Assembly (NCBI RefSeq): GCF_032854445.1
Contig: NC_088297.1
Span: 1,901,403-1,963,402 of the forward strand
Direction of reading: 5' to 3'
Source: Liolophura sinensis
Taxonomy: Eukaryota; Mollusca; Polyplacophora; Chitonida; Chitonidae
Length of the DNA stretch: 62,000 bases
This document shows positions 33,430 through 43,795 of this stretch, one piece after another (position 1 is the stretch's first letter; every line of letters starts with the position of its first letter). Under the pieces are notes generated by a model. It made no database searches, was not told the DNA's origin, and saw nothing but the letters and a program-made list of their open reading frames with translations. The position numbers and the translations under genes were made by a program.

Positions 33430-34724
33430 TAATGTGACATAACTGACTTGATTTGCGCCGACCAGGTGTTTTAACAACATAGTTAAGCTCATTCAGCTTT
33501 TTGTGAACAACATATGGACCAAAATATCTGACATCAAAGCATTTACTTGGTACAGGTAACTATACAAAAATTTTCTGACCAGGTTGAAATGACCGAATAA
33601 CAGATTTCTCGTCATATCTACGTTTCATATTCTTCTGAGTGCATTCAAGATTGGCTTTAGCCAATTCACATGCTTTGACAAGCTTAGCACGAAAATCAGA
33701 TACATAATCCAAAAGATTTACATTACCTGTGTCATCATTGAGAAACTGTTCCTTGTAAATTAGCAATGGTCCTCTAACAGTATGTCCAAATAAAAAATCA
33801 AATGGACTGAAACCCAACGATTCTTGTACTGACTCTCGAACAGCAAACATAAGAAATGGGATACCTTCATCCCAGTCTTTCTCTGTGTCATAACAATAAG
33901 TCTTAATCATTTTCTTTATTGTTTGGTGAAATCTTTCAATTGCACCTTGACTTTCTCGGTGGTAGGCAGAAGACTTGTATTGTTTAATGCCTAACTGGTA
34001 CATAACTTGCTGAAAAATACCAGACATAAAGTTTGAACTTTGATCAGACTGTATGGATTTGGGTAAACCAAACAGAGTAAAAAGCTTTGTTAAAGCTTTG
34101 AAAACAGACTTGGTGTTTATATGCCTTAAAGTAACAGCTTCGGGAGAAATCTGGTTGCTGTACATATAATAGTTAACACATACTGATTCCCAGACTTCGT
34201 CTTAGGTAGAGGGCCTACACAATCAATCAATATTCTGCTGAATGGCTCTTGAAATGCTGGTACAGGCTCTAATGGTGCCTTAGGAATAGTCTGATTAGGC
34301 TTATCCACTACTTGGCATGTATGACATGATTTACAAAACTGGGTTACATCTATTTTTAATCCTGGCCAAAAGAAGTGGTTCAGTGTGCCATACGTAAAAT
34401 TTCAGTTCGATATGCCTTAGGTACAACAATCTGATGTTTAGCAACCCAGTCACCCTCAACAGATACATCAGGTGGTCTCCATTTACGCATAAGTATATCA
34501 GACTTGACATAATAACACACAGGTTCAGATGAAATAACACAATCATCGTGAGCTCTGTCAAACAAACATGAAATTTCTGGGTCTCTATGCTGTTTAGTTA
34601 CAAGCTGATGTTTAGAAACACGTGATATGTCACTAGGTGTACAATGGTCCGATTCATCATTATCAATGCAGTCACCTTGAATAAACATTTGTGTAAGAAA
34701 TGTATCTTGTAAGTAACTCAGCAT
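33430..34724 (-). pseudogene. Gmr1-like element: zinc-binding region and integrase (broken)
   Basis: 34,724-34,331 covers the region leading into the integrase N-terminus. 34,308-33,560 carries the core: RILIDCVGPLPKTKSGNQYV (first Asp), SIQSDQSSNFMSG (second Asp) and ESQGAIERFHQTIKK (Glu). A C-terminal segment with RYFGPYVVHKKLNEL follows to about 33,430. All three catalytic residues remain, but frameshifts and stops at about 34,370 and 34,160 break it. Confidence 0.82.
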
Positions 34725-34783
34725 ATGTAAAGAGTGGCAAGCTAAATTAAGAAGCTAACGGCAGTTGTTCACATAACAGACAT

Positions 34784-34990
34784 GACCAGACCAAAGAGGC
34801 CCGCTTCGAAAAGGAGACCTTCCGCGACGGTATGGATATCCTGCGGTCAGAGCGCCATTGCATCTACAGGCAGCGTCTGAACAAGGTACCGCTCACACCC
34901 TTCGACTCCAAGCGCTGGATAGATAAAAACGGGGTGGACACCCTGGCCTACGGACACAAAGTTGCCCTCCCAGAGGGATTAGATAGATGA
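34784..34990 (+). pseudogene. Polinton DNA polymerase B, C-terminal fragment
   Basis: An open frame ends TGA at 34,990 and reads FDSKRWIDKNGVDTLAYGHK near its end. This resembles the C-terminal tail of protein-primed PolB of Polintons in invertebrate genomes (recognised from memory, not aligned). Everything upstream is missing; the Gmr1-like LTR remnant starts 6 bp to its left. Confidence 0.55.
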
Positions 34991-34995
34991 GACTC

Positions 34996-35990
34996 CTAGC
35001 CTCGTTGTAGGGCCCTATCCGGTGGTAGCTGAGTGTCAGGCGGCACCGCAAGAAGTTCCTCACGGACAAATCCCTATTGACAGCGGTTGAGGGCCAACCG
35101 ATTGCACGTCAAGGTGGTAGAGCAAGGCTCGCCAGGTTTGGCCACCGACAGCCAAAGTCGGTAAACATCCAGGGACCATACAGGATCAGTCGCCCGACGC
35201 TGGCAACCCTCAGCTTGCCAGTCTGGTACAGATAGCAAACACCAACCCCTGAAGGGAGCTTCTGTTCGAGAAGAAGACCACAGATCGTACCCTTAAGGCA
35301 TCTCTCGGCTTCTTCCTAGTGAGTGGGGTCATTACCCCATTTAAGGCAGCAATGGCTGCGGGCAAGCAAGCTACCCACTCTGTCGATTGCTTTCCGGGAG
35401 GCAAATGCATCACATGGGCGTATTGATGACCTAACAGCCGCTCAGCCACAGTGCGGTTGAAACGCTCCACAATGTCTTGGTCTCGGTGCACCTCCATCCG
35501 CACACGTCGGATCGATACGCCATGTTTAGCCAGCAACTGGCTTGTAGCGCCATTAAATTCACGCCCTTGACCGACCTGGAGTAGCTTTGGTTATCTATGG
35601 GATCCCCGCTTGAATATGTGAGCAAGGGCATCAGCGTCATCCTTGGCTTATTTCGTTGCCAAGGTTTCGGCCTCCTTCTAGCAAGAGGCGACGTCAACCA
35701 CGGTGAGGGCGTACTTGTAAAGCGTCCCCTCTGGTCGATCATGCGGCAGAAACCTGATGGGCTTTATTCGGCACCGAAACAACGAATTTTGTGCAACGTT
35801 TTCGGAGGCCTTGGCATCCTCCGCCAGTCTCTTAATGGCTGACAGCAGTTTGATGTTTTTGGTCTTCTGACGGCAGAAAGATATCAGAGAGCTTTGGTTT
35901 GGTACCCAACAACACATCGCGCGCATCGCGTGAAAGTGGTTTGCCCGTGAACATAGTGTTCTCGTCGATTGCATCGTCGTCATCCTGGAA
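34996..35990 (-). pseudogene. Polinton integrase (internally deleted, catalytic Asp lost)
   Basis: Minus strand. N-terminal part near 35,870-35,800 (LLSAIKRLAEDAK), core start LYKYALTVVDVAS at about 35,690, core end HRDQDIVERFNRT (catalytic Glu) and LNGVMTPLTRKKP at 35,350. A C-terminal region in other frames runs to about 34,996, tail to tail with the polymerase. The segment that should hold the first catalytic Asp is largely deleted. The second lies in a VGQGREF stretch at about 35,570 where the Asp is Gly. Retrovirus-like integrases of this type are a Polinton hallmark. Confidence 0.8.
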
Positions 35991-36399
35991 AGTTTGGACG
36001 GCATGGCCCTGCCCCTGACAGGATGAAAGGGGTGCTTTTATCTCTCAAGATCCTCCGGACCTGGTGGGAGACGTGAAATGAGAACAGGTCCTTCACTCGG
36101 GAGCAGGGACCGTGAAGATAATTTTTACCCGACACACTACATCCCGTGGTTACGCATAAGACCGCAAAGTTCAACTGCTTCTGCCAAAACTGCATTGGGT
36201 TGGTATTCCAGGCATGAATGATGGAATTACAGGTTACTTTTCGGTAAGCGGTACTTTTGGAACACATTTGCGAATTGGGCCTGGAAGGCCTTGCCCTCGC
36301 ACACGTAGGATGTGTGAGATGACCCGCGTGGGTTTGGGTGCTAAGTGACGGGCCGGCCTTATAAGTAACGTCTCTATTGAAGCTGTAGGCCGTGTCCAT
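35985..36399 (-). pseudogene. Polinton capsid-region protein, N-terminal fragment
   Basis: Minus strand from 36,399, with NPMQFWQKQLNFAVLCVTTG and LFSFHVSHQVRRILRDK readable. This resembles the N-terminal part of a large Polinton virion protein, probably the double jelly-roll major capsid protein; that assignment is from memory. The frame runs directly into the integrase relic, so the rest of the capsid gene was deleted. Confidence 0.58.
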
Positions 36400-36406
36400 A
36401 CTCACT

Positions 36407-36999
36407 ATGTTTGTTACCTTATCTGATGTTCAAAACGGCAGCGCAGTCGAGCTGCCGTACAGTCTAGGCAACCTTGATCGCCGCCTAAAGGTGGCCCAGG
36501 TGGTCCAACATTCAGGCCGGGATGGGTTTCACACCGGATGGCGAGCGCATTGATGTGCCGAAAGGCTATTATAGTGTCTGCACGCTGGACAAGAAAGTAT
36601 TCTGCCCGCGAGGGTCGCTTAGTGCTCGATCTTGGTGAACACGCCTCCATTCTGCTGCATAGATTCTCGAAAGGACCCATAAAAGGGGTTTCAGAGGGCT
36701 ATAAGCTTACCTCTCTGGTCCCTTGTAAGGAGGTCTATGTGTATTTGGATGAAGTAAGCAGTTCAAAGAATGTGCTGGCATCCTCGGCTAGTAGTCACGG
36801 TCATGGTTCTACACTCCTTCGGTCTGTTCCAGTAACCGGAGAAGGGGTGAATATTGGCAACATGGTGTCTTTCTCCAACCCACAGTACAAATCCTTGCAC
36901 TCAGGTCATATAGCACACCTGACGCTGGGGTTTTTAGAAGCATTCTGTCGAAAGATCGATACCACCTACCTAAGTACGATATTACACATCACGCCATAA
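36407..36999 (+). pseudogene. Polinton minor-capsid-like gene (frameshifted)
   Basis: ATG at 36,407 lies 7 bp from the divergent capsid-fragment start. Pieces in two or three frames read FTPDGERIDVPKGYYSVCTL (about 36,528) and, after a frameshift near 36,600, VYVYLDEVS, LLRSVPV, FSNPQYKSLHSG and TYLSTILHI, ending TAA at 36,999. The arrangement resembles the penton/minor capsid gene of Polintons. Function is inferred from family resemblance only. Confidence 0.6.
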
Positions 37000-37152
37000 A
37001 CTCATTGTAATAGTGGAAGTAGCCGGCCCTCACTTAACATGTTTAGCATTGTCCGAATTGGCTGACGTCTCGGACTTCGGGGTTCAGGGTCAGGGAGGTA
37101 AAGTCTACGCCTTCCAGTTTAATGGCGGCCTTTAAACCCGGAAAAAATTTAG

Positions 37153-37804
37153 TTGGGGAGGGGGGGGATTCAGTCAGAACCTGCCACGTTCGATTCCCTT
37201 CAAGACGTCTCAGTCACAGCGGCGAGTGTGCGCAAACCACCTTCTGAGGCACACGGAGAACAAAAGCTCTTCTTAGTCAGCGTTGATGACCGCTCAGCTC
37301 TTTCCATGACCCGCGACCACGATTGGTTGATTGTTGTACAGATGTCCCCGAAATCCGTCCAAACAACCGGACCGGAGGTGAAGAAGGTCATCAAATGCGG
37401 CGAGGCTTACGCCTGACGTCATCTGTCTAGTGTCTCTCGAAAGAGGAGGTCACTTCACACTAGCTGCTGGGGCGGGTGTGGGCAGCGTGTGTCTTACCGC
37501 TGTCACTGATTTCCCGGCCGTGATAGAAATTCAGCCTAGTACTACAATCGTTATAAAGCTAGTGTTAGGCGTGGTGTCGGCTGATCCCGACTCCTTCTTT
37601 GTGTTTCCCGGCTTGAAGATTAGATACAATTATAAGGTCGTGGGGATAATCGTGAATATTCCGCTGCAGGGAGTACTGGTCGTCGAGAGCTCTTTGGAAA
37701 AATTCAGAATCGACGCGGCTGACCGCACGGATGTCGGAAAATCTGTCTCAATAATTCTACCAAACTGCGGTGTTCGAGGACAGGCTAGTATGAAGTTGAT
37801 TTAG
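37153..37804 (+). pseudogene. Unassigned Polinton-region ORFs
   Basis: Two open stretches, 37,153-37,416 and 37,430-37,804, in the same orientation as the flanking Polinton relics. The second encodes 124 residues with beta-rich hydrophobic segments (FPAVIEIQPSTTIVIKLVLG, VVGIIVNIPLQGVLVV). I do not recognise either. Position suggests former Polinton virion or accessory genes. Confidence 0.35.
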
Positions 37805-37833
37805 ACATAATCGCCGGCACTCTATAATGCACT

Positions 37834-38443
37834 ATGGCCCAGTACCCAACGATCGTGGATGTGGACTCCTTGACACCGACGGCTCCGACAGAGAGTATGG
37901 TTGCATTTTCTTCGGCGCATGATGGCAACGCCCATCGCCTGCAGTATATAAGTGCTTTACAGAAGCAGTTAGAGACAGAGAGAAACGCCAGGCGGGCTTT
38001 ATACAAGGAGTACCTCCATGGTGTAAATGCCGCGGACGATTTTTGATTCGACTATAATGGTTGGATCTTTCGGGTTTGCAGTGGAGGGCGTGGGTAACTC
38101 TCTACGATGGTGGCGGCGCTGGCTGTCTTGGCAATGGAGGCGACCGCCCTCGTTTGCGGCTTGTTTAGCACAGCTGGGAAGTACGTTAGCCGTGGGCACA
38201 CAGTTGCATAGGCTAAGCTGAACAGCATCAACGCAAATATGTCCGCAGCAATGGTTGATGGCTCAATTTCGGATCGTTTCGGAGATGATCAACTATCGTG
38301 AACTGAAACAGGCATTACGTAGACGGAGTCCGAAGTCGTTCAGCTCCGTGCAGATCGACCAAAGCGTAAAAGAAAAACTTCTGGCGCGTGGTCTGGAGTT
38401 TTGTATACTACTCTTCTTAGTTAGGTGGCTGCAAAATTGCTAA
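37834..38443 (+). pseudogene. Small conserved Polinton ORF with hydrophobic core (frameshifted)
   Basis: Starts MAQYPTIVDVDSLTPTAPTE, followed by a charged helix (LQKQLETERNARRALYKEYL). Then, in other frames, come an Ala/Gly/Leu-rich hydrophobic segment near 38,090-38,180 and SINANMSAAMVDGSISD at about 38,230. A basic end follows (LKQALRRRS, VKEKLLARG). The pattern matches a protein of unknown function that accompanies capsid genes in Polintons (from memory). At least two frameshifts. Confidence 0.5.
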
Positions 38444-38450
38444 GTACGAA

Positions 38451-40670
38451 GTTAACCCCCAGAAAAATATGTACACACACACAATTTGGAGAAGGGAATG
38501 TTTCATTATTTGAAACATGATGATTTATGAAAAGACTTTGACAGATTTGGTTAGTAAATCGCTTCACTGCGTAGCAATTTAACGATTGCATATAAAACTT
38601 ACACCCAAGAACAACATCTGCTCAAAACCCTACATTCTTTTGGTGCAGACTCTGTATGTAAGCATTTAATTAGATTACATTCACGTATGATTATCAAATC
38701 TAAGTGCATAATCCACGGGTACACTCAAAAAATTAAGGTGTTAAATCTGACAGAAAGTCTGTTGTTTGAGTGATAATAGAATGTATTCTGCTATTCTCGC
38801 AGATTGTTCTGTTAAGTACATAACACATACTTTCTATTAATTCAACATAAAGATGCCATAAGACTAACAGGATATTATGTTAAATATGACAAAATATCAT
38901 GTTTCAATAACAGAATACATTCTTGCATCACTCAGAAAACAGACTTTCTGATAAAATTCACAGATGAATGTTTTGAGTGCATAGGCCTATATCTTGCGTT
39001 TGTTGTAAAAACCAAAGTTTACAAGTACTGCCTTCTGATGATTTGCAAAGTTGTGTGTGCGACATGAGTAAATAAGTGAAGATGGAGAAGCTTTCTATTG
39101 TTCGGAGATCTTGCTATGTGATTAAGCGTTTAAAGTATAGTCAACTGGAGTTCGCCTTGCTATGGGTGTAAAAATATACGTGTAAATATAAAATACACTT
39201 CGCCTTTCATTGAGATTAAAATGGATTATACACGTACATGTACACGTTTATAATAGTCACTTATTTATGTCCTTGACTTCAACAGGAGATATACTGACAT
39301 GGAGAATGAAAATGCGGATACGATGTGCAGCACTTGAGAAGTCAATTATTCAGAACGGTAATACATTAAGAAATATTATACAAGCACGGTGCGAGCGCTA
39401 CAGATCCATTGTATAATCGATGTCTATGACCTTGGCTAAACTGAAAGGCTTCTGCTAGTCTCTAGCAGAACAAGTGTAGTATAATGCCAATCTTTAATGA
39501 CGATTCACATCCAAGCTTAGGGATGGGCATATTGTCGAGAATTACGTAATTTATTCTTATGACAGGAGGTAAAATAAGCATACTTACGGCCGTGTCTCAC
39601 AGACCCCACGAGCAGCAAGAACGGATGAATTTAAAAGATTTGTACCAGGTTCAGGGTTTAAACCAGCACCTAGTCGGTCTCTCTGCTACAAACCATTCAT
39701 CTAAAGGTGTCTTGTCTCACCTGCTTTACTTCATCAGAGCTCAGTGGTTCAGCCGTGTCATCTGCCTCGGTTATATTACTGACAAACGCGATGTTGTCCA
39801 CAAAACACGAGCAACGCCTACGCTTATAGTCCTTCTAAGCGTGTGTCGTATGTCCTCACTAAAGTTAACAAACTCAACCACCCATTTACGACACCGAATT
39901 CCGTAGCCTTCTTGATGTGTTCAGATTAGACGTAAACACCGACGACTTCAGCCATGCTTATCATTCAGGCTAACGCGCATGACTTGAATGTAGACAGGCA
40001 CATAATGCTAACATAGCCATGGCGGGACACTTATAGTTCGGGTACGCTTGCAGTTCGGTGTCTATTACACTCAGCCCGTCAGTAGCCCGTTTTCCGGTGA
40101 TCACATTTTGTATTCTTACCCTTCACTGATAGACAACACCCATGAACTTAAGGCACTCTTTTCTCAGTACATTTTGGGTAACTCAAACCCGGTGATTTAT
40201 TCTGAGTAGTTACGAGTTGGACTTTTCTGTAGATATCTTTGTTCTTTCTCTCCGTTGAGGTCCAAGTGCGCTGTGCCATACGCTGTGTTATGCCCAATAA
40301 ACATTCTAAGATTACATCTACACAGAAGAATAAGCTACTGTATATGTACTAGGATAGTATGAACGAAGGTATACGCTCATTACGCTCGCTTTACATTATA
40401 TCTACCACGAGGCAAGCTTGAAATCTCATCATTCATACATTACATTGTGTCACATGGCCGTCAGAATCGCGTTGGGTACACTTTAGACAAAGACTTTATA
40501 CATTGTACATGTATATTTATCAAGTATTAACAGAAGGAAAGATCAAGACACAGTTTCTGTCCCATCGGTGTGCTCTCTGTGATATTTGCACTGCTCAAGG
40601 TTTCTGCACAAAATTTAACATTGGTGGCATTAATTTAAACTGCAAGCCATGTATGATTATCTTTACAATG
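38451..40670. other. AT-rich spacer, foldback repeat and unassigned ORFs
   Basis: Holds a foldback repeat (38,720-38,981). An open stretch at 39,559-39,906 encodes 115 residues, and another at about 40,020-40,205 in a different frame reads YTQPVSSPFSGDH; neither has a recognisable domain. They may be chance frames or a very old element. Confidence 0.4.
38720..38981. repeat. MITE-like foldback repeat, family J, copy 3
   Basis: Best preserved copy, about 262 bp. Left end TACACTCAAAAAATTAA, right end TGTTTTGAGTGCA. Arms contain CAGAAAGTCTG and CAGACTTTCTG. Size and structure are those of a non-autonomous DNA transposon (MITE). Confidence 0.75.
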
Positions 40671-40677
40671 TAAATCG

Positions 40678-41320
40678 TTACAGTATGGTATGAACAGAGG
40701 GTATTTTTACAGTATGGTAATAACAGAGGGTATTTTTACAGTATGGTAATAACAGAGGGTATTTTACAGTATGGTATTAACAGAGGGTATTTTTACAGTA
40801 TGTATGAACAGAGGGTATTCTAACAGGATGGTGTGAACAGAGAGTATGTTTATACTATAATATGAACAGAGGGTATTTCTACAGTATGGTATGAACAGAG
40901 GGTATCTTTACAGTATGGTATGAACAGAGGGTATCTTTACAGTATGGTATGAACAGAGGGTATTCTAACAGGATGGTGTGAACAGAGAGAATGTTTATAC
41001 TATAATATGAACAGAGGATATTTCTACAGTATGGTATGAACAGAGGGTATTCTTACAGTATAGTATGAACAGAAGGTATTTTTACAGTATGGTATGAACA
41101 GAGGGTATTTTTACAGCATGGTATTAACAGAGAGTATTTTTATAGTATAGGATGAACAGAGGGTATTTTTACTGTGTGGATTGAACAGACGGTATTTTTT
41201 ACTATATGGTTTAAACAGAGGGTATTTTTAAAGTGTGGTATGAACAGACAGTATTTTTACTATATGGGTTGAACAGGGGATATTTTTGCAGTATGGTATG
41301 ACCAGAAAGTACTCTTAGAG
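40678..41320 (+). repeat. Minisatellite, unit about 29 bp
   Basis: More than 20 units of AGTATGGTATGAACAGAGGG TATTTTTAC-type sequence with substitutions (split here for length). A five-unit block with an AACAGGATGGTGTG variant is repeated as a higher-order pattern at about 40,800-41,000. Non-coding. Confidence 0.9.
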
Positions 41321-41578
41321 TACTCTGAAAAATAAATCTGTTAATTTTAACTGAAAGTCCGAGTGATGCTAGAATGTATCTTACTATTACAGCAGATTGT
41401 TCTGTTCAATACAATGTATAACACACCTGGACATATACGTTTTATGAAGAATCTGTTGGACTAACAGGATATTATGTTGAATAAGACAGACCATTATATT
41501 ATGACAACAGAATACATTCTGCTATCCCTCAGACTACATACATTTCTGTGAAAATTAATAGATTCATTTTTTAGTGTA
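41321..41578. repeat. MITE-like foldback repeat, family J, copy 4
   Basis: About 258 bp, ends TACTCTGAAAAATAAATCTG and TAGATTCATTTTTTAGTGTA. Directly abuts the 29-bp minisatellite at 40,678-41,320. Confidence 0.72.
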
Positions 41579-43149
41579 AAAACATACTCCGAGCAGATTA
41601 TATTGTCATAGTATAGACACAGGTATCAACAGAGTGTATGGGTGTAGTATGGAATAATTTTTTGATATGTTTTATTTTATTGCTCTGAGAGAAAAGTTTG
41701 GGTTAACTAACACAAAAATCTGAGTTATATGATTGAGCTAACTTAACTCGGAAAACTGAGTCAAAAGACCACGGACCTCTTCTGGGTATATTGTGGATTC
41801 ACTAGGTAAGTCGGATAGCTAGCAGGAGTCTTTTCTAACTCAGATTTTGGTTCCACTTGACCCCCTAACTTTTTCGCAGTGTAATAAAATAAAGTAAGTA
41901 AATAAATCATGCGTTGTTTGGTATGACAATGCTATTATACCAGTGGATAAGGGAATGAAGAAAGTTCGTAAAGCGCAACAAAGAATCAAATCGCCCAGGC
42001 AATCGATAAGTATTTGTGCATCTCAAATCAACTCTTAAAAACTGAGGTCATTTTAAATGTATTTGGGTACACATTGTATTTCGATCGATACTAATACCAA
42101 ACTATTATGGGGTTTTACTGAAGCAAAATACAAATGATCCTTAAGCCCTAATACCTTATTCTGGTCAAACAATCCCCAAGATAGAGTAAATCTTTTGATG
42201 AAATAGTTTCGATAGATTCACATATCAAAAAATCACGATCAATTCAGAATACTTTTATTCGGATTATCGATTGGTGCAGCATTTAGCATTTTCATTTTAA
42301 CGCCTCATAATTTATGTCAAGTCTTGTATGATATTTACAATGTTACGATGAGGGTCAGATTGGGACTTGAGCTCGTCTCTCTAAAGGCGAGCTAAAGCGC
42401 TCTGTACGAACTATGGCGTTGTTGGTATAACTACTGAAGTGCATCTACTGTTTAGCACCAATGTAGTGTCATACGGTGTGTATACTAAAGTACTACGAGA
42501 CTTGGTGTGTACTTGAAATATATCAGTTTAAGCTAGTGAGAAACTAGCAGACCGTGACGAAGTCGAGGACTACAAGCGGTTCGTTCACAGCGGTACGTCG
42601 AATCACAGCATATTTACACAAACGTATCACCAAGATGGGACGTACACAGACAAATCTAAAAACGATGAAACAGTTTTACATTTGTATACATGTAAGCAAC
42701 GACAAAACTCATTCTGATGTCAACACACGAATCATACACTTATTTAGTTTATTTATGTGATTGATGTCTTACGCTGCACTCAAGAATATTTCACTTATAC
42801 GACGGCGGTCAGCATTATGGTGGTAGGAAACCGCCATAATCATATATGCTTGTATCCATATTAATATTGTTGTGTTTCACATTTGTATGCTGTTATGTCT
42901 GTAACAGTTGTGTTTTTGGCTTGTAAATAAGATGTATCTATCGGTAAAGCCTCCTTATTCTCTGCCCAGTGAGAATCAGTTAAGCCTCCATAGGCTTTGT
43001 CCAGTGAGAAGCTGTATTTTTCTTTTTAATAGAAAGATGAATGTTTGATTTATGCCTCAACGTTAATGACAAACCTTATTATGGATATACAAATGGGCAA
43101 CCATTCGCTAGTGGTGGAAAGACATGTGCCTAAATAAGAAAGAAAAGTC
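41579..43149. other. Spacer without genes, one SINE-A fragment
   Basis: AT-rich, no recognisable coding sequence. A SINE-A 3' fragment on the minus strand lies at 42,738-42,835 (TACGCTGCACTCAAGAATAT, CAGCATTATGGTGG). Confidence 0.6.
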
Positions 43150-43795
43150 TGATGAGCACAGAACCACCCGATTTGATTTATATATTTACTTATTTATTTG
43201 ATTGGTGTTTACGCCGTACTCAAGAATATTTCACTTATGCGGCTGTGGTCAGCATTAGGGTGGGAGGAAATCGGGCAGAGCCCGGAAGAAACACACGACC
43301 ATCCGCAGGTTTTTGCCAGACCTTCCCACTTACGGCCGGAGAGGAAGCCAGCTTTAAAGATGCCGACTAATCTCCCGTATTAAACATACATATTTGTATT
43401 GAGCAGAGAACCACCTGTTTTGATGATATCGACTAATCTCCTGTATTACACATACATATTTGTGCTGAGCAGAAAAAAACACCATTTGATGATACCGACT
43501 AATCTCCTGTATTACACATACATATTTGTACTGAGCAGAAACAACACGATTTGATGATGCTGACTAGTCTCCTGTATTACACATACATATTTGTATTGAG
43601 CAGAGAACCGCCCGATTTGATGATCCGACTCGTCTTCTGTACTACACATACATATTTGTACTGAGCAGAAAACAACAGGATTTGATGATATCGACTAATC
43701 TTCTGTATTACACATACATATTTGTACTGAGCAGAAAACAACACGATTTGATGATGCTGACTAGTCTTCTGCATTGCACATACATATTTGTATTG
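43150..43795 (+). repeat. Tandem repeat, unit about 62-68 bp, interrupted by a SINE-A
   Basis: About seven units of CCGACTAATCTCCTGTATTA / CACATACATATTTGTACTGA / GCAGAAAACAACACGATTTG / ATGAT. A partial unit at 43,150-43,180 is separated from the rest by a minus-strand SINE-A (43,183-43,345), which therefore inserted into the array. Confidence 0.85.
43183..43345 (-). repeat. SINE-A inserted in the 65-bp tandem array
   Basis: Minus strand: TTTATTTGATTGGTGTTTAC at the left, CCGTACTCAAGAATATTTCAC, ATCCGCAGGTTTTTGCCAG and CTTACGGCCGGAGAGGAAGC. 5' truncated: no tRNA-like head. Confidence 0.85.

Larger units (their letters stand above)
26133..34778 (-). mobile_element. Ty3/gypsy LTR element with integrase before RT (Gmr1-like), interrupted and truncated
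   Basis: The 3' LTR is 26133-26878 (about 746 bp, ends TGTTATG-type/CATAACA). A purine tract (AAGGGTGGG on the minus strand) lies just before it. About 60 bp of the 5' LTR start remains at 34,719-34,778 and abuts pol directly, so most of the 5' LTR, gag and protease are gone. Pol pieces on the minus strand run from high to low coordinates: zinc-binding and integrase (34,724-33,430), then RT (33,110-32,600), then, beyond a nested element, RT end and RNase H (27,670-27,010). Integrase before RT is the order reported for the Gmr1-like group. The flanks GTTAA and GACAT do not form a duplication. Confidence 0.82.
34784..38450. mobile_element. Decayed Polinton/Maverick remnant
   Basis: A GC-richer block with at least five gene relics in Polinton style: a polymerase tail (+), an integrase (-), a capsid-gene piece (-), a minor-capsid-like gene (+) and a small hydrophobic ORF (+). 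All are broken by stops, frameshifts and internal deletions. Most of the polymerase, the packaging ATPase and the protease were not seen. No terminal inverted repeat was found. It abuts the Gmr1-like LTR end on the left. Polintons are large virus-like self-replicating transposons of animals; this copy cannot function. Confidence 0.78.

Noticed and set aside
39559-39906. 115-residue open frame after the Polinton
   Set aside because: No recognisable domain, no splice partners and ordinary composition for chance frames; kept only as a note in the spacer entry.
40678-41320. CRISPR-like array of about 29-bp repeats
   Set aside because: Units are contiguous with no unique spacers; this is a eukaryotic minisatellite.
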